Positions 1-7,765 of a DNA stretch of 64,000 bases are shown here, in pieces. Under the pieces are notes generated by a model. It saw only the letters and a list, made by a program, of their open reading frames with translations, made no database searches and was not told the DNA's origin. Origin of the DNA: Marivita sp003149565 (GTDB lineage: Bacteria > Pseudomonadota > Alphaproteobacteria > Rhodobacterales > Rhodobacteraceae). The translations under genes and the position numbers were made by a program. Numbering within the stretch: the stretch's first letter is position 1; each line of letters starts with the position of its first letter. The stretch lies in the NCBI RefSeq assembly GCF_965216415.1, contig NZ_CBDCFU010000002.1; one strand, 5' to 3'.

Positions 1-110
1 CCGAAATTATCCTTGAAATCCGCGAAATGAAGTCAGACCTTCACTTCAAGGCCGAGCAACTTGCCCGGTTGGAGAAACGACTGCGCACTCTGGTGACCCA
101 GACCACATGA
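1..110 (+). CDS. C-terminal end of an unrecognised coiled-coil-like protein (5' end outside window)
   Basis: An open frame enters from the left edge and stops with TGA at 108-110. The 35 visible residues are rich in E, K, L and R with heptad-like spacing (ending RLEKRLRTLVTQTT), which suggests a terminal coiled coil. The stop overlaps the sdhE start by ATGA, so it is probably cotranscribed with and translationally coupled to sdhE. The family cannot be named from this fragment. Confidence 0.6.
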   Translation, partial: EIILEIREMKSDLHFKAEQLARLEKRLRTLVTQTT

Positions 111-367
111 CAGAATCTCGTGAAAACCGTCTGAAACGTCTTTCGATGCGCTCCATGCGTCGCGGGATCAAGGAGATGGATATCATCCTGTCACGCTATG
201 CCGAGCTTCGGTTGGAAGGTTTTGATGATGCCATGCTTGACCGTTACGATGCGCTCTTGTCGGAAAACGACCAGGATTTGTACCAGTGGGTGAGCGGTCA
301 ACGACCGCCGCCCGACAGCTTGCGAGATCTCATTTCGGACATCTCGGAAGTTGCCTTTCAGCGCTGA
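107..367 (+). CDS. sdhE: SdhE, FAD assembly factor of succinate dehydrogenase
   Basis: Protein of 86 aa. The SdhE/SDHAF2 (YgfY) family helps attach FAD covalently to the flavoprotein subunit of succinate dehydrogenase in the cytoplasm. The diagnostic RGxxE motif is visible in RRGIKEMD (residues 19-26), followed by the family's short helical bundle with DxLLSxNDxDLYxWV-like spacing near residues 46-62. Length matches the family (80-100 aa). The ATG lies inside the stop of the preceding gene (ATGA overlap), which fixes the start. The sdh genes themselves are not in the window. Confidence 0.93.
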   Translation: MTESRENRLKRLSMRSMRRGIKEMDIILSRYAELRLEGFDDAMLDRYDALLSENDQDLYQWVSGQRPPPDSLRDLISDISEVAFQR

Positions 368-449
368 GCCAAAAAGAGTTTTTCCGGCTTAACCGATTAT
401 TCGGGATTATCGGCGATTCTCCTGTCTGACGGAAAAGGCGGAGAAACGA

Positions 450-947
450 ATGAGCATTCATGCATCTGTGGATCGCGGTGGCGCCGGAGCAATCCTCGAC
501 GGCTACCTTGAAGCGCTCGCGCTGGTCGAGCGACTGCATCGCTTGTTGCTCGATGTGATCAAGGATGAATTCGAACGCGTCGGCATCATTGAAATCAACG
601 CCGTGCAGGCTCTGCTCTTGTTCAATATCGGCGATAATGAGGTGACGGCGGGGGAATTGAAGACCCGTGGGTACTATCAGGGCAGCAATGTCAGCTACAA
701 TCTCAAGAAACTTGTGGATATGGGCTACATGCACCATCAGAGGTGCGAAATTGACCGACGATCCGTTCGGGTCAAACTGACACCGCGTGGACGCGAGATC
801 CGGGATTTGATTTCGGCCTTGTTTGCGCGCCATGCCGAGGGTCTGATCTCAACCAAGGTCATCGATCACGGCACGCTGGGGGATATGAGCAGCACCCTGC
901 GCCGGATGGAACGGTACTGGACCGATCAGATCAGGTATATCTATTAG
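450..947 (+). CDS. ldtR: MarR-family winged-helix regulator, LdtR-like
   Basis: Protein of 165 aa with a GGAG ribosome-binding site a few bases before the ATG. The central part (residues about 40-115) is a MarR winged helix: ELKTRGYYQGSNVSYNLKKL is the recognition-helix region and DRRSVRVKLTPRG the wing. It resembles the alphaproteobacterial LdtR group, whose characterised members control an L,D-transpeptidase and osmotic tolerance; the target here is not known. It sits 82 nt after sdhE on the same strand and converges with the DUF1194 gene (3 nt overlap at 944-947). Confidence 0.75.
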   Translation: MSIHASVDRGGAGAILDGYLEALALVERLHRLLLDVIKDEFERVGIIEINAVQALLLFNIGDNEVTAGELKTRGYYQGSNVSYNLKKLVDMGYMHHQRCEIDRRSVRVKLTPRGREIRDLISALFARHAEGLISTKVIDHGTLGDMSSTLRRMERYWTDQIRYIY

Positions 948-1654
948 CCGGGACGTTGGCCGCTGACAGGACGCGCGCCCAGGATCATGTCGTTCAGTTC
1001 ACGAAACAGCTTGCGCGTCATTGCCTCGCGGTAGCCCTGATACCCTTCCGAGGTCTCGACAAAGGCTCCGAACCCGAACCGGACTTCGCGCTGGAAATAA
1101 TCCAGAACGTCGTCAGACCCGCCCAGGACAGCCAAGCCGTTGACGGTGACATTGGTAAATGGAAAATTTTTATAGGCGAGACGGGGCGGGAAGCCGTCGT
1201 TGTTTTCACCATCGCCTGACACGTCGATCACTTGTCTGTCGCAGTTCGGCCCCCGTGCCAGAAGCATGGCACCATAGCCAAGGGCATAACCCATCGCGGT
1301 CGGAAAACGTGTGTGGCTTCTGGGAGCGGACACCAGACGGTTGATCAGCCCGTCAATCGCCGCATCATCCTCCAGCGCTGTCCAATTGCTGACCATCGCG
1401 CTTTGCCGGCGACCGCTCCATTCGTATATGGCCATGGCCACATGACCGTCTCCGTCCAGTATTGCGCTGCGGATCAATGGATCGTTCAGCGCTGCGGCAA
1501 GCCCGTCGCGCTGCAGGATGTATTCCTCGGCATCCACCGAAGATGACACATCGAGCGCAAGCACCAGCGCAAGGCGGCAATGGCTTTGTGCCAAGGCCGG
1601 GCCAGCCAGCCCGATCCAAAGCACTGTCACCACAGCCGCCCAAACGCGCCGCAT
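944..1654 (-). CDS. DUF1194 protein with a von Willebrand A-like domain, exported
   Basis: Protein of 236 aa. An N-terminal signal peptide (MRRVWAAVVTVLWIGLAGPALA) is followed by a VWA-like fold: ALDVSSSVD carries a MIDAS-type DxSxS, TRFPTAMGYALG supplies the threonine region and DVSGDGENN a later acidic loop. Periplasmic, function unknown; the family may bind a metal-dependent protein partner. The start at 1654 is 4 nt after the stop of the glyoxalase gene and begins with the signal peptide; longer in-frame starts would run through the neighbour. Likely translationally coupled to that gene. Confidence 0.8.
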   Translation of the reverse strand: MRRVWAAVVTVLWIGLAGPALAQSHCRLALVLALDVSSSVDAEEYILQRDGLAAALNDPLIRSAILDGDGHVAMAIYEWSGRRQSAMVSNWTALEDDAAIDGLINRLVSAPRSHTRFPTAMGYALGYGAMLLARGPNCDRQVIDVSGDGENNDGFPPRLAYKNFPFTNVTVNGLAVLGGSDDVLDYFQREVRFGFGAFVETSEGYQGYREAMTRKLFRELNDMILGARPVSGQRPG

Positions 1655-1658
1655 CACA

Positions 1659-2087
1659 TCACCAGTGCCCGGTGTTTTCCATGCTTGCCCACGGTTCCTG
1701 CGGTGGCAGGGCATCGCCCGCCTGCAACAGCTCGATCGAGATATTGTCGGGCGAGCGCACAAACGCCATGTGACCGTCGCGTGGCGGACGGTTGATTGTA
1801 ACGCCATTGTCCATCAGGTGCTGGCACATGTCGTAAATATTATCGACGCGATAGGCGAGATGACCAAAATGGCGGCTGTCCGAGGGCAGCCCGTCGTCGC
1901 CATCCCAGTTATAGGTCAATTCGACGGGGCATTCCTCTTGCCCTTCTGGTGCCATGAAAACCAGGGTGAAGCGGCCTTTCTCATTGTCTGTGCGACGGGT
2001 CTCTTTCAGACCCAACAGGCTGTAGAATTTCATCGAAGCTTCAAGGTCCTTAACGCGGACCATTGTGTGCAAATAGCGCAGGGGCAT
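1659..2087 (-). CDS. gloA: Lactoylglutathione lyase (glyoxalase I), VOC superfamily
   Basis: Protein of 142 aa. Glyoxalase I isomerises the hemithioacetal of methylglyoxal and glutathione to S-lactoylglutathione in the cytosol. Two VOC repeats carry the expected metal ligands: His in LHTMVRV and Glu in PVELTYN in the first half, His in GHLAYRV and Glu in SIELLQ in the second. The start at 2087 is chosen because a GAGG ribosome-binding site lies just upstream; an alternative ATG at 2114 lacks one. It is followed within 4 nt by the DUF1194 gene. Confidence 0.9.
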   Translation of the reverse strand: MPLRYLHTMVRVKDLEASMKFYSLLGLKETRRTDNEKGRFTLVFMAPEGQEECPVELTYNWDGDDGLPSDSRHFGHLAYRVDNIYDMCQHLMDNGVTINRPPRDGHMAFVRSPDNISIELLQAGDALPPQEPWASMENTGHW

Positions 2088-2156
2088 GGTGTCCTCATGA
2101 TTTAGTCTGTTCACAGGCTAGGCCAATTCCCGGCGATGTCGAGTGCCAAAGCGGCC

Positions 2157-3521
2157 TTAGAAGGCCGACCGGATGCCAAGTTCGATGCCGTAATTCTCGG
2201 TCTCGTAGAGGTCGATATTCGCGTCCGTGCGTTCCGCATTCAGCGTGATCGTGGGCATGAACCCGTAATATTCGATGTCCCGCAAAATCGCGGTGACGCT
2301 GGCCTTCGCGGTTTTTTCATGCCGTTTCTGGCTGGCGACGCCCGTGCTGTCGTGGCGTTTGTCGGAAAGAGTAAGGCCAAAGACAAGAAACGCTGGGCCA
2401 ATGGCCTCTGCGAGCCCGTAGCGCGCCGAGATCGCGCGCTGATCGTAATCGAGGTAGTCCGCAGCGCTTTCGGATGTCAGAAAACTGGTGGAGAGAGACA
2501 GGGTATCGCCGCGCGGCAGGGACATCCCATATCCAAGCTGTGCGCTCCAGATGGTTGCGTCTGCGCGGCCATCTTCCCCGGACTGTCCTTCGCGATTAAG
2601 CGACAGGCTTAACATGCCGTTGTCGCCGGTTGCACGGCGGTAGGTGGTGCCAAGTCGATTGTAGGACATCAGGGGATCGCCGCCATACCAGGTCCGCCCC
2701 AGCCGCAGCTCCCAGCCCAGCCGCGCCTTGCCACCGGGCAGCGCATAGTCTTCCTGCAGCCCGACAAAAACCGAGCTTGTCGCAAAGTCAGATCCCTCTG
2801 CGTCCGGCGCGATGTCCTTGGCGTCATCCGACAGGACATAGGTCCGGTGCGAAAGGCCAAAGAGCAGATCAGTGCGTTTGCGGTCCGATTTCACAAGGCG
2901 ATAACGCGTGCTCACGCCGGTCGAGATCTCGACCCCCGAGAGCGCTCGGGCCTCACCTCCGAGCGAGAACTCGAATGGCAGTCCGAACAGTTCCGAGGTT
3001 TCGTTGCGACTGCCATTGTTGATGTTGGAACTTGGCGCGATTGAGAAACGAAGAGCCGTTGACCAGGGATTCTGACGGCGCACATAGCGGAAATCCTCGG
3101 CAGCGCGCGCCTTGAGAGCCTCGTTGGGAGCAATTTGTGCGGCCCGGCGCAGCCAGAGCTGGGCGGCCGTCCGGCGCCCGGACGACGAAAGCGCCTGCGC
3201 CATCGCCAAGGCTGCCGCATATCGCGCGTCTTCGGCTTCAGCCAAGGCCCAGGCGCGGCGTGCATGGCTGAGAGCGTCGTCATTGCGGCCCAGGTTCCGA
3301 GCGGCGCGCGACCGGATGAGATGCGCGCCGAGATCGTTTTCATCTCGCTCGATCAGCGCACCAGACAGGTCAAAGGCGAGCTCCGACTGTCCCTGCAGCA
3401 CAGCCTGACCAGCCAGGTCGCGTATCTGACCCGGGCTGAGGACAGCCTGCGCCGAAGCTTGCGCTGCTATGAAGACAAGCGCTCCGGCGATCAGGCCAAG
3501 GCGACGGGACGAGCGTGCCAT
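2157..3521 (-). CDS. SLAM-type surface lipoprotein assembly modifier: TPR domain plus outer-membrane beta-barrel
   Basis: Protein of 454 aa. After a signal peptide ending ASAQA (about residue 25) comes an alpha-helical TPR-like region (residues 30-140), then a beta-barrel of alternating aromatic strands (about 150-454) ending in Phe, as expected for a BAM-inserted barrel. This order matches the SLAM family (PF04575 barrel), which moves lipoproteins across the outer membrane to the cell surface. The gene overlaps the preceding lipoprotein gene by one base (TAATG), so the two are made together. The barrel assignment is pattern-based; any other TPR-barrel exporter is the alternative. Confidence 0.75.
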   Translation of the reverse strand: MARSSRRLGLIAGALVFIAAQASAQAVLSPGQIRDLAGQAVLQGQSELAFDLSGALIERDENDLGAHLIRSRAARNLGRNDDALSHARRAWALAEAEDARYAAALAMAQALSSSGRRTAAQLWLRRAAQIAPNEALKARAAEDFRYVRRQNPWSTALRFSIAPSSNINNGSRNETSELFGLPFEFSLGGEARALSGVEISTGVSTRYRLVKSDRKRTDLLFGLSHRTYVLSDDAKDIAPDAEGSDFATSSVFVGLQEDYALPGGKARLGWELRLGRTWYGGDPLMSYNRLGTTYRRATGDNGMLSLSLNREGQSGEDGRADATIWSAQLGYGMSLPRGDTLSLSTSFLTSESAADYLDYDQRAISARYGLAEAIGPAFLVFGLTLSDKRHDSTGVASQKRHEKTAKASVTAILRDIEYYGFMPTITLNAERTDANIDLYETENYGIELGIRSAF

Positions 3522-4660
3522 TATTGACGGTAAACGATAAACCCACCGGTTTCCTGGTAGGTGACGTCGCTGTCATGCCTTGGGTCGTTGCCCTCCATGA
3601 CAAGCACGCCGACAATTTCCTCGGCGCCGTCACCCGACATGATGGCGTAGTAGGTGCCTTCGCCGCTTTCGATCGTTTCGCCGTTGTCAAAGACTGCAAG
3701 CTCGAACACGTCCGCCGCGATTTCACCGTTCGAGTCGGCATCGTCTGGCGAGATCACCGGACGGATTGTCGGCAAAACCGGGTTTCCGTCGGCATCTGTG
3801 TCGGTCAACAGAGAGCGTACATCGTCTTCTGCTTCATCGCCTCGTCCAAGCGCATCAAGGTACTGGCGGGTGATTTCCGTACCGTTGATATCATAGAGAC
3901 GGCGGTTGCGGACAAAGAGCGCGACACCGCGATTGCCCTCGTTGAAGTCTTTGAAGTCGACAATCATTTCGGCGTCGCCTTGAACATATTCGAGACCGCC
4001 CGCACCTCGGAAAACGCGTATGCCTGCGTAGTCACCAGTGTAAATGGCATCACCGTCCTCGGGCAGAACAAGGCTGACCTCGTTGCCGTCATCGTCAAAG
4101 CCGTTGCGCTGATAGACAAATCCGCCAAAGCCGTAATCGACATATGACCCGGAGCGGACAATCGCGAATTCGGTTTCGCCATTGATGCTGCGGCCATAGA
4201 TGGCACGGTAGGTAAAGGTCCGCAGTGTGGTGCCGGTTACCGGGTCTTCCGTGCTTTCCGCGCCTTCGTAGACGGCAAATTCGCCGAGTTGTGCCACACC
4301 GGTATCAGGATTACCGCGCGTGTAGACGTTGTTGCCGTCGAAGGCGATGTTGTCGACGAAGAATTCGTCTTGGCCTTCATCATTAAGGTAGCGAATATTC
4401 GTGGCGTAGCCGCCGCCGCTTTCCTCGTCGCGTTCTTCGCGACGCACGATTTGCGAATTCGGTGTCGGATTCGATGTGCCGGGGGGCAGGCTGGGTGTGC
4501 CGCGGTCGCTGACGATGGGCTGTTCATCTCCATCCCCGTCGGTGCCGCCATCGCCACCCGTACCGTCTTCACCGGTCGGCGTCTGCAGGACGTCTCCGCC
4601 GCCGCTGTCACAGGCGGCCACAAAGCCCAAACACAAGATGAGAAAGAGAATACGCGTCAT
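3521..4660 (-). CDS. TbpB-like lipoprotein, probable substrate of the adjacent SLAM
   Basis: Protein of 379 aa. The N-terminus has a lipoprotein signal with lipobox VAAC (Cys17), then a long Gly/Asp/Thr-rich flexible linker (residues 18-55) and a beta-rich body. The segment GDAEMIVDF followed by repeated G-x-R-x-F/Y strands recalls the beta-barrel lobes of transferrin-binding-protein-like solute binders. A GAGG motif 10 nt upstream supports the ATG at 4660. Being first in a two-gene operon with a SLAM gene suggests it is surface displayed. Ligand unknown; the TbpB relationship is inferred from motif spacing, not aligned. Confidence 0.65.
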   Translation of the reverse strand: MTRILFLILCLGFVAACDSGGGDVLQTPTGEDGTGGDGGTDGDGDEQPIVSDRGTPSLPPGTSNPTPNSQIVRREERDEESGGGYATNIRYLNDEGQDEFFVDNIAFDGNNVYTRGNPDTGVAQLGEFAVYEGAESTEDPVTGTTLRTFTYRAIYGRSINGETEFAIVRSGSYVDYGFGGFVYQRNGFDDDGNEVSLVLPEDGDAIYTGDYAGIRVFRGAGGLEYVQGDAEMIVDFKDFNEGNRGVALFVRNRRLYDINGTEITRQYLDALGRGDEAEDDVRSLLTDTDADGNPVLPTIRPVISPDDADSNGEIAADVFELAVFDNGETIESGEGTYYAIMSGDGAEEIVGVLVMEGNDPRHDSDVTYQETGGFIVYRQ

Positions 4661-4874
4661 GGATGTACTGCCTCGGATTGTTTTGGTCTTGTGCACGACC
4701 ACTCGAAGAAGAAAATCCTGCAGCTTGTTTTGAAAGTCAACGCAAAGCGCTGCGGCACCGCTGAAAAACCCTGCAACTGCGTCCTTGGTGCATGATACCA
4801 TCCTTGGTGGTTCCTACCTGCAAAGCCCCGATATATAGTTGGCCGCGACTCATCCTAGTGGGAAAGGATTCGCC
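4661..4874. promoter_or_regulatory. Divergent intergenic region of the SLAM operon and thyX
   Basis: 214 bases between two divergent genes. It holds a direct repeat TCCTTGGTG at 4782-4790 and 4801-4809 (19 bp apart) and an AT-rich TATATAGT at 4831-4838 that could be part of the thyX promoter. No start site can be fixed from sequence alone. Confidence 0.35.
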
Positions 4875-5792
4875 ATGCCCCTGTCGCCGGAACAAGAGGC
4901 CGAAATCACCGAGCAGCGCAGCGCGCCGAAACAGACGCTGCGCGCGGTCAGCGACGGTATGGAGCGCCATCTTTACACCGCATACCCGGTTCTGGATCAC
5001 GGGTTCATCCGTGTGGTGGATTACATGGGCGATGACGCCGCAATCTGTCAGGCGGCGCGTGTGTCGTACGGCAAAGGCACCAAATCCGTACAGAATGACG
5101 AAGGGCTGATCCGGTATCTGATGCGGCACTGGCATTCGACGCCATTCGAGATGTGCGAGATCAAACTGCATGTCAAACTGCCGGTATTCGTCGCGCGGCA
5201 GTGGATCCGGCACCGCACAGCGAACGTCAACGAATACTCGGCCCGCTATTCGATCCTTGACCGGGAGTTTTATATTCCCGCGCCCGAACACCTCGCGGCG
5301 CAATCGGTGGTGAACAATCAAGGGCGTGGAGAGGCTCTGGAAGGGGAAGAAGCGGATCGCGTGCTGCGCTATCTGCGCGATGACGCAATGCGCTGCTATG
5401 ATCACTATGAAGAGATGATCAGCCAGGAGGGGCAGCAGGGACTGGCGCGTGAACTGGCACGGATGAACCTGCCTGCGAACATCTACACGCAATGGTACTG
5501 GAAGGTCGATCTGCACAACCTGCTCCATTTCCTTAGACTGCGCGCAGATTCGCATGCTCAGTATGAAATCCGGGTTTACGCCGAAGAGATGTGCAAAGTT
5601 GTGGCCGACTGGGTGCCGTTTGCGTATCGCGCGTTCGAAGACTACCGCATGGGTGGCGCAACATTGTCCTCGACTGCTTTGGACTGCGTCCGGCGGATGC
5701 TGAAGGGCGAGACGGTGACGCAGGAAACCTCTGGCATGTCCAAAGGGGAATGGCGTGAGTTTGAAGCGGTCTTGAACGGTCCGGATTTGTAG
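4875..5792 (+). CDS. thyX: Flavin-dependent thymidylate synthase ThyX
   Basis: Protein of 305 aa. ThyX methylates dUMP to dTMP with methylenetetrahydrofolate, FAD and NADPH. The family signature RHRX7S is intact: RHRTANVNEYS at residues 112-122, followed by ARYS. The start at 4875 is set by GGAAAGG at 4861-4867; upstream in-frame codons lack a ribosome-binding site. The protein is longer than the minimal ThyX (about 220-250 aa) because of N- and C-terminal extensions, as is common in alphaproteobacteria. Use of ThyX implies dihydrofolate is not produced at this step, which ties into the folate genes at 59-62 kb. Confidence 0.96.
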   Translation: MPLSPEQEAEITEQRSAPKQTLRAVSDGMERHLYTAYPVLDHGFIRVVDYMGDDAAICQAARVSYGKGTKSVQNDEGLIRYLMRHWHSTPFEMCEIKLHVKLPVFVARQWIRHRTANVNEYSARYSILDREFYIPAPEHLAAQSVVNNQGRGEALEGEEADRVLRYLRDDAMRCYDHYEEMISQEGQQGLARELARMNLPANIYTQWYWKVDLHNLLHFLRLRADSHAQYEIRVYAEEMCKVVADWVPFAYRAFEDYRMGGATLSSTALDCVRRMLKGETVTQETSGMSKGEWREFEAVLNGPDL

Positions 5793-5852
5793 TCTGCCGA
5801 GCCTTTCGCGTGGCCGGACGTTGAGATTAGCGAAGTGATTTGAAGGCACAAC

Positions 5853-6521
5853 ATGGGCTGGCTTGAATTCATCTTTGCCTTTGCGGCGTTCTTCCTGACC
5901 CATTCGGTGCCTATTCGCCCGCCTATCAAGCCTTGGCTGGTTGCGCGGCTGGGCAGGGCCGGGTTTGGAATCGCCTATTCGGCGTTGTCGCTTGGCGTTC
6001 TTGCGTGGTTGATCGGAGCCGCGGGGCGAGCGCCGTTTGTACCTCTTTGGTCTTGGACGCCTTGGCACGCCTATCTGGCGCTTGCGACGATGCTTGTGGT
6101 CTGCTTGCTCCTTGGCCTTTCGATCGCGCGTCCCAATCCGTTTTCTTTTGGAGGCGCGCGCAATGACCGGTTTGATCCGGCGCGGCCTGGGATCATCCGG
6201 TTGACGCGTCACCCTTTGCTTCTGGCGCTGGCGCTCTGGGCTGGGGTGCACATGCTTGCCAACGGAGACTTGGCGCATGTCCTCCTTTTCGGGACATTTG
6301 CCGGTTTTGCCGTGCTGGGGATGCGCGTGATCGACAGGCGGAAGCAGCGCGAGATGTCCGGGACTTGGCACAGGCTAGATGCAGGTCGAATGCAGGGGGC
6401 GTGGCTGCCGGGTCGCGAGGACATAGCGCAGGTCGCTTTGCGTCTGGTGTTGGGAGCAGGTCTCTACGTAGCGCTCTTGCTGTCCCACCCGTGGCTATTC
6501 GGGGTCAATCCCATTCCCTGA
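5853..6521 (+). CDS. NnrU-family integral membrane protein
   Basis: Protein of 222 aa with about five to six hydrophobic segments (roughly residues 2-20, 38-56, 70-90, 115-135, 138-155 and 195-212) and the RHPLL motif after a cytoplasmic loop typical of NnrU/isoprenylcysteine methyltransferase-like membrane proteins. NnrU was first linked to denitrification gene clusters, but no nitrogen-oxide genes are nearby, and family members are also found elsewhere. It follows thyX by 60 nt on the same strand and may be cotranscribed. Substrate and reaction unknown. Confidence 0.78.
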   Translation: MGWLEFIFAFAAFFLTHSVPIRPPIKPWLVARLGRAGFGIAYSALSLGVLAWLIGAAGRAPFVPLWSWTPWHAYLALATMLVVCLLLGLSIARPNPFSFGGARNDRFDPARPGIIRLTRHPLLLALALWAGVHMLANGDLAHVLLFGTFAGFAVLGMRVIDRRKQREMSGTWHRLDAGRMQGAWLPGREDIAQVALRLVLGAGLYVALLLSHPWLFGVNPIP

Positions 6522-6550
6522 CACCGGCCTCTTGCAGCTGTCTGGTGGGA

Positions 6551-7762
6551 CTATTGCGGCTCGATGGCAGTGACGCGGACGCGGTCGTCCACGGCATCGC
6601 CGGGATGAACGATCACGCTGTCTTCTTCTGACAGGCCCGAGGTGATTTCCACCATTCGGTCATTGCGTGCGCCGGTTTCGACGCGCTGCTGTTGGGCCAA
6701 GCCGTTGTCGATCTTGAAGAGCGCCCAGTCTGCGCCATCGCGAAACAACGCTCCCAGTGGCACCTGCAGCGTGTCTTCGGTTTCCGACATGACGACGGAT
6801 AGCCGCACCGCATATCCATTGCCCAAACCGACGCGGTCCTCAGGGGGCGAAATGATGTCGAAAATCGCTTCGACCCTTTGCTCTTCAATCCCCAGAGCAG
6901 AGATGTCGGTGCGGGCAGAGGGATCAATCCGGCGCAATTTTGCGTCGAGCGGGTCTGCGCCGCCCCAGCGATCGACGATGGCACGGGCTCCTTGGGGTAT
7001 CTGAACCGCATCACGCGACAGCGGATCGGCCACGATTTCGAGGTCGGTCGGGTCTCCGACAGACAGGAGTGTTTCTCCTGCGAGAACCGGGCGTTCGCTG
7101 ACACGGCCAACCGACAGCACCGCGCCGTCTGTCGGTGCAAGAAGTGTGATGCAGCATTCGCCGTTTCGGTCTGAGGTCACATCCGGCATGATCAGCGCCG
7201 CCTCGGCCCGCTCCAACGTGCTTTGTGCCATCTCGCGCGCAGATTGCGCGGCGTCACGTGCGGATTTTCGGACGTTCAGGATTTGCGCTGCGTCCTCAAG
7301 CCGAACAAGCGATGCCACGCCGCGTTCGACGAGTTCCTGAGCGCGGTCGAACTGGCTTTGGGCATAGCTTACCTCTTCCTCGGCCTGTGTCAGGCGGCTG
7401 TTGGCCACGGCCAGGGCAGCTTGTGCTTCGTGAACGGCGGCTTCGGCCTGCTGACGGCTGCGCGCATCAAGCAGGCTTGGGGCGACGGGTTCGACAATGG
7501 CAACCACCGTTTCCCCCTTGAGGACAGGGTCGCCAACGCGCACCGGTGAGCGTTTTGCTGTCCCGGTGATCGGTGCGGACACCTCGAAGATTTCGCGAAT
7601 TCTGGTGGTGCCGTCGATATCGAGTGTGACCTTCATCGGCCCTCGGGTGACTTGCGCGACCTCGACCATCACCGGCACCGGCCGCAACGCGGTCCACAAG
7701 AGGCCACCAATGACGGCAACGGCAAAGCTGAGGATCAGGGCAAGGCGTGTTCGTCTGTGCAT
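6551..7762 (-). CDS. HlyD/MacA-like membrane fusion (periplasmic adaptor) protein of an ABC exporter
   Basis: Protein of 403 aa. One N-terminal membrane anchor (residues 7-26) precedes a biotinyl-lipoyl-like half (RVGDPVLKGETVVAIVEP, about 78-95), a long alpha-helical hairpin rich in A, E, Q and R (100-195), a returning lipoyl half and beta-barrel domains. This is the adaptor layout for linking an inner-membrane pump to the outer membrane. The gene follows the permease by 3 nt and ends the operon. Substrate unknown; no TolC-type gene lies nearby. Confidence 0.85.
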   Translation of the reverse strand: MHRRTRLALILSFAVAVIGGLLWTALRPVPVMVEVAQVTRGPMKVTLDIDGTTRIREIFEVSAPITGTAKRSPVRVGDPVLKGETVVAIVEPVAPSLLDARSRQQAEAAVHEAQAALAVANSRLTQAEEEVSYAQSQFDRAQELVERGVASLVRLEDAAQILNVRKSARDAAQSAREMAQSTLERAEAALIMPDVTSDRNGECCITLLAPTDGAVLSVGRVSERPVLAGETLLSVGDPTDLEIVADPLSRDAVQIPQGARAIVDRWGGADPLDAKLRRIDPSARTDISALGIEEQRVEAIFDIISPPEDRVGLGNGYAVRLSVVMSETEDTLQVPLGALFRDGADWALFKIDNGLAQQQRVETGARNDRMVEITSGLSEEDSVIVHPGDAVDDRVRVTAIEPQ

Positions 7763-7765
7763 GTC

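Noticed and set aside
4737..6371. A 544-codon open frame on the minus strand opposite thyX and the NnrU-like gene.
   Set aside because: Its product is a His/Arg/Gln-rich low-complexity sequence, and the plus-strand genes show clear family motifs.
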